From: a virus
DNA: 24,290 nucleotides
Virus record (IMG/VR): IMGVR_UViG_3300046000_003224
Location: 1-24,290 of that record
Direction: 5' to 3' (one strand)
Shown piece after piece: positions 18,803-24,290 of the stretch. A program made the position numbers and the translations under genes. Each line of letters opens with the position of its first letter. Positions within the stretch are counted from its first letter, which is position 1. A model generated the notes under the pieces. It had not been told where the DNA came from. It ran no database searches and was given only the letters and a program-made list of their open reading frames with translations.

Positions 18803-19293
18803 TTCATAGCCCCGTGGGAGAAATATTGTTTTTCTGCTTTTAATCTTGCTTCTGCGGCGGCTTCTTTGGAGTCAAACAGGCCAAGATGTATCTGTCTATA
18901 ACTATCAAATATATACGCTCGCCATTTGTTTCGCTGAGAGTGCCACGCCACACCCTTATACCCACTGGTGTTGTGTTTGTGCTTTCGCACGTTTTGCATA
19001 TTCTGTTTACGCGTAGCCTCCCGTAAATTTTCTATACGATTGTCCAACTTATCGCCGTTGATGTGGTCTAAATCGCCGCGAGGCCAAACAGCCCATACGT
19101 AAAGCCATGCTAATCGATGCGCCATGTATCGCTTCTTATCTATTGTTATGATACGATAGCCATGGTTTTGAACTGTACCCGCAAGTTCACCCGCACGATG
19201 ACATCCATGACGACCAACAGCAACGCGCCGCGTAAAGTCACCGGATTTTTTGTCGTAAACAAATAACGCTGCCAATCGCTCGCGTGTAATCAC
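18799..19293 (-). CDS. free-standing HNH homing endonuclease with AP2 DNA-binding domain
   Basis: The 164-aa product has an HNH domain with YMAHRLAW (His59) followed by LDHINGDKLDNRIENLR (Asp76-His77, Asn79, Asn85, Asn89). The AP2 domain follows at about 110-158: SGYKGVAWHSQRNKW, then IHLGLFDSKEAAAEARLKAE. This pairing is standard for phage HNH homing endonucleases. It starts at a GTG with AAAGGGG made by the end of the polymerase gene, and ends as ATGA with the primase-helicase, so it is fully built into the operon. The gene is visibly more AT-rich than both flanking genes, consistent with later arrival. No intron or intein boundary is seen. Confidence 0.92.
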   Translation of the reverse strand: MITRERLAALFVYDKKSGDFTRRVAVGRHGCHRAGELAGTVQNHGYRIITIDKKRYMAHRLAWLYVWAVWPRGDLDHINGDKLDNRIENLREATRKQNMQNVRKHKHNTSGYKGVAWHSQRNKWRAYIFDSYRQIHLGLFDSKEAAAEARLKAEKQYFSHGAMK

Positions 19294-19295
19294 CG

Positions 19296-21206
19296 CTACC
19301 CCTTTCCATACCGATCCATAATAGCTGCCTCAACATCCAGCGGCAGACCGGCGCACCATTCTGGAGGCGTACACATAATTTCTTCTAGTTTGTTTTTTGA
19401 GTCAATAGCTTTTTCTGCATCGCACTGCAACACGATTTCATCGTGGCAATGTAAAACAACTTCAAAGCCCAACACATCAAGACGGCGAAGAGCCTCACGT
19501 AAAAGGTCATGGGCGGTCGCCTGTGTGACGTTCTCGCAAGCCAGCCCACGCCAGAGACGCGCACGAGGCCAAGCCTTAGCGTCTGCCGCAGGCTTCCAAG
19601 CCGCCTTCGCATAGGTAATATCGCCGTTCTCTTCAAATCGCGCGAATGGGTAGCAAAGCACGCGACCGGAAGGCAGGCAATACCAAAGATGATTCTTATC
19701 CGCGACGTAAGAAATCTTACCGGCTGTGAACACGCGGCCCTTATTGCGAAGCGCACGGTTGTAAGCCTCTTCAAGATCATTCCAGAACGGCACAGCCCAT
19801 GCGTTAGCGCGCCGCCAGGCGTCCACCATGCTCCGCGCCTGCGCCTCGGGCAGATGCACGCCATAGACGCGGCCCATGGCTGCGAACGCGCCTATACCGC
19901 CGCCGAAGCCGCACGCCAGCTCTTGGACCTTCCCAATCTGGCGCTGGTCCTTCGTGACAGCCTCATAGGTCGTGCGGAACGTCTCAGCGGCGTTGACCTT
20001 GTAAACGTCAAGCCCCTCGCGGAACTGTTTAAGCTTGGCGTCGCCGCGGCCTGAGAGCCACGGGTTGACGCGGCCTTCGATAGCGGACCAGTCAGCCACT
20101 ACGAACGTCTTACCTTCCGCCGGTATCAAGGCGGGCCGAAGCATCCCACGCAATACGTCGGTGACTCGCCGCCCGTGGTGAGGCACGATGGCATGGCCAT
20201 GAACCATTGCACGTCGCACGGCTTCCGGGTGCTCGGCGCACTTACGTGTGAAGTTGTGGACCTGAGCGCCATAGCTCGACGCTCTGCCCGTAGCTGATCC
20301 TCCGGCGAAAACAAAAGCGCCGCGCACACGATCATCGACCCCAGCCAGACGAGCCAGACGATCAAACTTAGCGACGCTGGAAGCCCATAGATCATCAGCG
20401 CATTGGATAACTTCTTTGACATCGGGGGGCACCTCTTCTGGATCGTCAAGCGCGAGCAGGTTGGCGCGCACGGTTTTGTCGGTTGAATACTTGCCGTCGC
20501 GCTCCATCAGTTTAAGCGCCTGCGGGCCTACGCGCTCCATCACCCACTTGCGCATACGCGGGCTGCGCACGCTAAGGACTTCGCCGTTCGTCACCTCGCG
20601 GACGGTCGACTCGATCTCAACGCGCTCATTCTCGGCGTATTGCACGGCGGCTAGGCATAGGTCGCGGTCGATACGCACGCCGCGGTCGTTAATGCGTTCG
20701 TTGACGTGGTAGTCAGCCAGCTCTTCGTCGGTCAGCTCGCGCAGCATCTTGCTGACGGCGCGCATAGTGCGCACGTCCTGCTCGCAATATTCGTAAAGCT
20801 CCGGCAACAGGTCTTGCCGGAACGGCGGCGTGCAGCACTTGCGCACGAGATACGGCCCGCGCGTGTCCTTACGCATGGCCGCGCCGGCGAACCGGCCAAC
20901 GTCTTCTAGCGAGCCTGGCGCACAGTTCGCACGCGCCTGCGCGGCCGTGCAGTAGAACTGTTCCAGCGGTATCGGCATCTTCAGCACGTGCCAAAAGATC
21001 AGCCGCTCGAACGCCGCGTTGTGCGCCCGCACTTGGCCCTTGATCTCCGGCATCGGCTGACCGGGCGTCCAGGTCTGCACGTCGCCATCGTCATAGGCGT
21101 AGGACATGCACAGCACTTTAGTCGTGTGGTCCTGCGCGTAGTTGTAAACACCGCGCTCCCGCAAGTCGCATTCGCTTGCGGTTTCCATATCTACCCACGT
21201 TATCAT
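19296..21206 (-). CDS. family A DNA polymerase with 3'-5' exonuclease
   Basis: The start chosen is ATG at 21204-21206 (MITWVDMETAS), four bases after the zinc-ribbon gene stop. A longer frame to 21335 adds 43 residues that only read across that gene. With this start the product has 636 aa. Exonuclease motifs are WVDMETAS (Asp6, Glu8), AHNAAFER (Asn63, Glu67) and YCEQD (Tyr140, Asp144). Polymerase motifs are A ADWSAIEGR (Asp372), B RQIGKVQELACGFG (Arg422, Lys426), and C HCHDEIV (His588-Asp589-Glu590). No 5'-3' exonuclease domain is present, as usual in phage PolA enzymes. It is probably the replicative polymerase, working with the PrimPol-helicase. Confidence 0.93.
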   Translation of the reverse strand: MITWVDMETASECDLRERGVYNYAQDHTTKVLCMSYAYDDGDVQTWTPGQPMPEIKGQVRAHNAAFERLIFWHVLKMPIPLEQFYCTAAQARANCAPGSLEDVGRFAGAAMRKDTRGPYLVRKCCTPPFRQDLLPELYEYCEQDVRTMRAVSKMLRELTDEELADYHVNERINDRGVRIDRDLCLAAVQYAENERVEIESTVREVTNGEVLSVRSPRMRKWVMERVGPQALKLMERDGKYSTDKTVRANLLALDDPEEVPPDVKEVIQCADDLWASSVAKFDRLARLAGVDDRVRGAFVFAGGSATGRASSYGAQVHNFTRKCAEHPEAVRRAMVHGHAIVPHHGRRVTDVLRGMLRPALIPAEGKTFVVADWSAIEGRVNPWLSGRGDAKLKQFREGLDVYKVNAAETFRTTYEAVTKDQRQIGKVQELACGFGGGIGAFAAMGRVYGVHLPEAQARSMVDAWRRANAWAVPFWNDLEEAYNRALRNKGRVFTAGKISYVADKNHLWYCLPSGRVLCYPFARFEENGDITYAKAAWKPAADAKAWPRARLWRGLACENVTQATAHDLLREALRRLDVLGFEVVLHCHDEIVLQCDAEKAIDSKNKLEEIMCTPPEWCAGLPLDVEAAIMDRYGKG

Positions 21207-21210
21207 GGGC

Positions 21211-21525
21211 TCAGACCTCAATTTCTTTTTTAAGTGTGTGCCCCGGCACGCGCCAAGATATTTCTGTGACGCCTTTATGTTGCGATATTTCCAAATGCAG
21301 ATTTTCGTCTTTAGCCCCGCAAGTTTCACACTCAAAAAATATGCGCAACCAATTACGCCGCGTGGGGGCTAAAACAGCGGCGTCGTCCGTGATGACAACA
21401 CGTTGGGGGGTTATGGATGTGGCGCGTATGGGTTTATCCTCACCCAAAGGGCGCGAAAAATCCATCATTCCAATGTGATGTAAGTTATCGCCGCCGCACA
21501 AAGGGCAACACAAAGACTTAGGCAT
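21211..21525 (-). CDS. zinc-ribbon-like small protein, 104 aa
   Basis: A strong GGGAGGT site precedes the ATG. Two pairs of cysteines, CCPLCGGDNLHH near 6-17 and FECETCGAKDEN near 64-75, would bind one zinc ion as a zinc ribbon. Between them lies a mixed beta segment (ATSITPQRVVITDDAAVLAP) and the C-terminus is beta-rich (LEISQHKGVTEISWRVPG). Zinc ribbons of this type are common in small phage replication or transcription proteins, but I do not recognise a specific family. It sits between the presumed ssDNA-binding gene and the polymerase gene, 69 bp after a hairpin. Confidence 0.75.
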   Translation of the reverse strand: MPKSLCCPLCGGDNLHHIGMMDFSRPLGEDKPIRATSITPQRVVITDDAAVLAPTRRNWLRIFFECETCGAKDENLHLEISQHKGVTEISWRVPGHTLKKEIEV

Positions 21526-21569
21526 TTTTACCTCCCTGACAAATAGCAGCCGATTTATACAGATGAGAA

Positions 21570-21587
21570 CGGGGGCTTTCGCCCCCG
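21570..21587 (-). terminator. GAAA-tetraloop hairpin after the 213-aa gene
   Basis: Minus strand: CGGGGGC-GAAA-GCCCCCG, a perfect 7-bp GC stem with a GNRA loop, starting seven bases after the stop of the 213-aa gene. What follows (TTCTCATCTG) is a weak T tract. It could act as partial terminator or mRNA 3' protector, giving more of the upstream proteins than of the polymerase. Confidence 0.6.
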
Positions 21588-21594
21588 CTTCATG

Positions 21595-22236
21595 TTACGC
21601 CCGCCGACGACGGCCAGTGTCACCCGCAGATGCGGATTCCTCCACCGGTTCGCCATCCATCGTCATCCAGTCGATGATCTCAAAGACAGGATAGAAGATG
21701 CGGCCGTAGGTCTTGTGCTGGTAAGTCGACGACCCCAACTTGCAGACCGCTACAGTAGCCGGCGACTGCGTATTGATGCGCTTCCCGACGTTTACCCCCA
21801 GCTCGGCCACGGCTCGCTTGCCGCCGGCTGAAGTCGTCGCAAAACGCGCCTCGATACCTTCGTCGTCACCACTGAGGCACTTCATGCTGAGCCCGAGCTG
21901 CTGCTCCCATCCGCGCTTCGCAGCAACGGGCGGGGCGTCGAGCTGGTCAACCGTGCGAGGCGCGGCCTTGTCGTAAGCAGAAAAGATACGCTCTGCGAGG
22001 ACTTCGCCTTCACCCCACGCAACCCAACCCTTCACGAACGAAGCGGGGTTAACCGCCCAACGTCCATCGGGATCGATCAAGGTCTGGTCAGCGCCGTAAA
22101 CCCAGTGGCCGGTTTTGTCCATCTTGATGATGACATTACCGCCCACACCGATTTCGTCGCCAAGGCTCATAAGTGCATCGCCAAGGTCAACATCCGCCGG
22201 AAGATTAGCGTTACCGAACTTCGTGATACCAGTCAT
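21595..22236 (-). CDS. conserved phage replication-module protein, possible ssDNA-binding protein, 213 aa
   Basis: The middle of the protein shows a conserved phage pattern: GHWVYGADQTLIDPDGRWAVNP, then ASFVKGWVAWGEGEVLAERI, and near the C-terminus SSTYQHKTYGRIFYPVFEIIDW. I recall this pattern from many phages, where the gene lies beside DUF2800 nuclease and PolA genes and is usually uncharacterised. Its acidic/Ser tail ends in Arg repeats (GDTGRRRRA). Position, size and the following GC hairpin suggest an abundant single-stranded DNA-binding protein, but this is inference; no OB-fold signature can be read directly. AAGGTAAAG precedes the ATG, five bases after the DUF2800 stop. Confidence 0.7.
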   Translation of the reverse strand: MTGITKFGNANLPADVDLGDALMSLGDEIGVGGNVIIKMDKTGHWVYGADQTLIDPDGRWAVNPASFVKGWVAWGEGEVLAERIFSAYDKAAPRTVDQLDAPPVAAKRGWEQQLGLSMKCLSGDDEGIEARFATTSAGGKRAVAELGVNVGKRINTQSPATVAVCKLGSSTYQHKTYGRIFYPVFEIIDWMTMDGEPVEESASAGDTGRRRRA

Positions 22237-22241
22237 TGTCT

Positions 22242-23312
22242 TTACCTTACGTTAGAGAAAGCACGGATAAGATCGTTTCCGTGTGTAAGCACCTCCGGCC
22301 TCGGATCGCTCTCCGGCGCGATGGTGTTACCTGTTGAGATGGCGACCGTCAGGTCTTTAGGAAGCTTGCCCGCAATCTTTTCGACTTGCGCGGGCGACTT
22401 CATCACCATCAAATCCGAATCATCCAATCCCATTTTTGTGAGAGCCGCTCTTGCGGCGTCGGGATCGGCCCATTGTCTAGTTGCTCTCTTAGGGACAAGC
22501 TTCCAGCCCGTGACCGGGGCGTTGCTCTCCAGCATCGTTTGCGCCATTTCACGAACGCTCTTAGCCCATTCTTCCGCAACCTGCGCAAACGCCAAAGCAT
22601 GTCCAATCTTCTCCGGGTCAATAGCGGCGATCTTTGTAGACACCGCGCGCTCAAGCTGTCCAGTCACCTCGGGGCACACGGCCTTGGCCGGGCACCAACG
22701 GCAATGATCGCCCTGCTTCAGCGGCGCGTCGGGCTTAAACGAAGCTTGCACGGCGTCGAACAGCACGCGCTCGAACGCCTTCACGCGACCGGGCGTCGTA
22801 AGCCACCGGCTAACACGCGGCGGCTGCACGATAATCATTTCGATCTCAGTGACGCCTTCAAACGCCCAACGTGTTTCGGCGGTGCGCATAGCAGCAGCAG
22901 CGTAGAAGAGAAGCTGATCGTTCTCTTCAGCATCCACCGCCACCCCATCACCAAACTTCCAATCGAGTAGAATTGCACGATTGCCAATACGGCCAAGCAA
23001 GTCGCATGATCCGAATACGCCAGCAAGAAACCCTCCGAAATGCACCGTGACTTCGGTTTGAAACTCCATGCCGCGGTTAGGGTCGATCTCATTCAAAGAG
23101 TCGAGAGCAAATCTTAACTTTTCGTTGTTGTCAAACGAGTCGATGGTTTCGTCTAGAGACAGGATCGCGTGCATCGCATTGTGCAATCGCGTCCCTTCCT
23201 CGGCGTAACTGCTTGTGGGCTTTGGTGGAACCGTCTCGACAAGCGCCCGTGAGCCCGGACAATTGATAAGACGTTTGGCGGTCGAACCGCCGACTATTTT
23301 GCTGTGTGACAT
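22242..23312 (-). CDS. DUF2800 family nuclease (Cas4-like PD-(D/E)XK), 356 aa
   Basis: The N-terminus has RLINCPGS with Cys18, followed by YAEEGTRLHNAMH (the family's G-T-x-x-H motif at 40-44). The nuclease core is GSCDLLGRI (Asp104), then ILLDWKFG (Asp117, Lys119), and NDQLLFYA (Gln133). The Cys cluster CRWCPAKAVC (204, 207, 213), together with Cys18, could bind an Fe-S cluster as in Cas4/AddB-type enzymes. Such proteins process DNA ends during phage recombination or replication. It is the first gene of the leftward replication operon. AGAGGTT lies upstream of the ATG. A C-terminal helical part (residues 220-300) is probably a DNA or partner contact. Confidence 0.9.
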   Translation of the reverse strand: MSHSKIVGGSTAKRLINCPGSRALVETVPPKPTSSYAEEGTRLHNAMHAILSLDETIDSFDNNEKLRFALDSLNEIDPNRGMEFQTEVTVHFGGFLAGVFGSCDLLGRIGNRAILLDWKFGDGVAVDAEENDQLLFYAAAAMRTAETRWAFEGVTEIEMIIVQPPRVSRWLTTPGRVKAFERVLFDAVQASFKPDAPLKQGDHCRWCPAKAVCPEVTGQLERAVSTKIAAIDPEKIGHALAFAQVAEEWAKSVREMAQTMLESNAPVTGWKLVPKRATRQWADPDAARAALTKMGLDDSDLMVMKSPAQVEKIAGKLPKDLTVAISTGNTIAPESDPRPEVLTHGNDLIRAFSNVR

Positions 23313-23376
23313 TACCGAACCTCTCTGATGATTTGCAGACTAGACAACCGCGCTGCGCTGTGCAACAAATATTTTT
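23313..23376. promoter_or_regulatory. divergent 64-bp gap between two replication operons
   Basis: Both replication operons start from this gap, so promoters for both directions should lie here or within the adjoining coding ends. On the minus strand there is a weak candidate, TTGCAC-17 bp-TAGTCT, between about 23324 and 23352. No good plus-strand promoter or ribosome binding site is visible before the ATG at 23377. Confidence 0.35.
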
Positions 23377-23694
23377 ATGCTGGAGAAAGAAATCGAAGCT
23401 TACTTCGTCAAGTCCGTCAAATCACTTGGCGGAATTGCCTACAAGTTCAACAGCTTGTCGAACCGTGGTGTAAGCGACAGGATCGTGTGCTTGCCGAACG
23501 GCGAGACGTGGTTTGTAGAACTGAAACGCGACGGCGGCAAGCTGTCCGCGTTGCAAAAGCTGTTCGCAGAAGACATGCGGAAGCTGAACCAAAACTATGC
23601 TTGTCTGTGGAATAAAGAGAACGTAGACCGATGGACTTACGACCGTATCAACACGAAGCCGCCGACTTCCTCTTCAGCCGCGACCGCGCCATGA
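23377..23694 (+). CDS. VRR-NUC domain nuclease, 105 aa
   Basis: It shows the VRR-NUC layout: MLEKEIEAYFVKSVKSLGGI (Glu4 or Glu6 in the first helix), KFNSLSNRGVSDRIVCLPNG (Gly31 and Asp34), WFVELKRDGGKLSALQKLF (Glu48 and Lys50, Gln60). Stand-alone copies are common in phages, usually next to the SNF2 helicase gene as here, and are thought to cut branched DNA. The last ~20 residues (YDRINTKPPTSSSAATAP) lie in the 64-bp overlap with the helicase gene and are probably a flexible tail. No Shine-Dalgarno sequence is visible before the ATG. Its AT-rich upstream tract may compensate, or the gene may have a leaderless transcript. Confidence 0.9.
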   Translation: MLEKEIEAYFVKSVKSLGGIAYKFNSLSNRGVSDRIVCLPNGETWFVELKRDGGKLSALQKLFAEDMRKLNQNYACLWNKENVDRWTYDRINTKPPTSSSAATAP

Positions 23695-24290
23695 TCCTCG
23701 CGCCAGTCGGTGCGGGCAAAACGGCGATCACGCTCACAGCCATGGCCGACATGACGCTGCGCGGGCATTGCGACCGTTGGCTTGTGCTTGCGCCCAAGCG
23801 TGTGTGCCTGTCTGTGTGGCCGGTAGAAGTGACGAAGTGGGCGTCGCATCTGTCCATCGCCGTCGCCGTTGGCACGCCCGCGCAACGCAAGAAAGCGTTT
23901 GAGTCGGACGCTGATATTGTTGTGACGAACTACGACAATATACCGTCGATCGATCCGAAAGACTTTGACGGCATCATCTTTGACGAATTGACGCGGCTAA
24001 AAAACCCGAGCGGCAAACGGTTTAAACATCTGATGAAGATATTGGACCAGTTCAAGATCAGATGGGGCTTGACCGGATCGTTTACGTCGAACGGATTAGA
24101 AGACGTATTCGGCCAGTGCAAGGTCATAGATCAGACGTTGCTTGGTCGCTCTAAAGGCGCGTTCCTTCAACAGTATTTCTATTGCACGAACCGCGAGTAT
24201 AACGACTGGACGCCGCTACCGCACGCGCTGCCGAAAGTCATGACCGCTATCAAGCCGGCGACCTATGTGCTGGAGCCTGGCGAGTATAAT
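23631..24290 (+). CDS. SNF2-type superfamily 2 helicase, N-terminal part (cut by window end)
   Basis: ATG at 23631 lies inside the VRR-NUC gene in another frame. The frame is open to the last base, giving 220 aa. It shows the Q-motif-like RPYQHEA (4-10), Walker A APVGAGKT (24-31), motif Ia LVLAPKRVCLSVWPVE (51-66), Walker B IIFDELT (115-121), and motif III in GLTGSFTSNG (146-155). Phage SNF2 helicases normally have TGTPxxN in motif III; here it is TGSFTSN. The C-terminal RecA-like lobe lies outside the window. Its role is probably branch migration or replication-fork remodelling with the VRR-NUC nuclease. Confidence 0.9.
   Translation, partial: MDLRPYQHEAADFLFSRDRAMILAPVGAGKTAITLTAMADMTLRGHCDRWLVLAPKRVCLSVWPVEVTKWASHLSIAVAVGTPAQRKKAFESDADIVVTNYDNIPSIDPKDFDGIIFDELTRLKNPSGKRFKHLMKILDQFKIRWGLTGSFTSNGLEDVFGQCKVIDQTLLGRSKGAFLQQYFYCTNREYNDWTPLPHALPKVMTAIKPATYVLEPGEYN

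Noticed and set aside
21207-21335. 43-residue N-terminal extension of the DNA polymerase
   Set aside because: It lies fully inside the zinc-ribbon gene in another frame, is Lys-rich without homology, and a good start with the exonuclease motif directly behind it exists at 21206.
1-24290. tRNA genes, CRISPR arrays, insertion sequences, integrase or att sites
   Set aside because: No cloverleaf-like sequence, no regularly spaced identical repeats, no transposase or integrase motif and no convincing att core was seen by reading. Automated searches were not possible here.

Overview
This window is part of a tailed double-stranded DNA phage or prophage (Caudoviricetes). The structural genes point to a podovirus with a P22-type head: large terminase, P22-like portal, scaffold and P22 coat-fold major capsid protein. 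The replication genes are PrimPol/SF3 helicase, family A DNA polymerase, DUF2800 nuclease, VRR-NUC nuclease and SNF2 helicase. The overall GC-rich base use and short-ORF families resemble phages of Proteobacteria, but the sequence does not fix the host. No integrase, lysis cassette, tRNA, rRNA or CRISPR array was seen, and both ends of the window cut through genes. Layout: (1) 1-11035, minus strand, read right to left: packaging (TerS, TerL), two tiny conserved phage proteins, portal, a small helical protein, a 485-aa beta-repeat protein, a small virion-like protein, a pectate-lyase-fold tailspike, scaffold, major capsid protein, and two small virion-like proteins, the last cut by the window edge. 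(2) 11036-11660, the largest gene-free stretch. It has a leftward extended -10 promoter, two matching 15-nt palindromes, clustered CCTACC/GGTAGG hexamers, AT-rich tracts and a near-consensus rightward promoter. It is the likely control region and a candidate replication origin. (3) 11661-16257, plus strand: an early operon of about 16 short, mostly overlapping genes. It encodes a mini methyltransferase-like protein, an XRE regulator, a DnaA domain IV-like protein, two very small membrane peptides and a tandem array of five small proteins that share a C-terminal signature. It ends at a strong intrinsic terminator. (4) 16324-23312, minus strand: the replication operon (DUF2800 nuclease, possible ssDNA-binding protein, zinc-ribbon protein, DNA polymerase, HNH-AP2 endonuclease, PrimPol-helicase, small acidic protein). 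(5) 23377-24290, plus strand: VRR-NUC nuclease and the start of an SNF2 helicase. How it fits together: the early operon probably supplies regulation and replication initiation. The replication enzymes are divided between two operons that diverge from a 64-bp gap. The leftward promoter in region 2 would drive packaging and morphogenesis. The most unusual feature is the five-gene array at 14063-15386. At each junction one DNA segment encodes the shared C-terminal motif, supplies the Shine-Dalgarno sequence for the next gene and overlaps its start codon, so gene duplication and translational coupling appear to be built from the same repeat.
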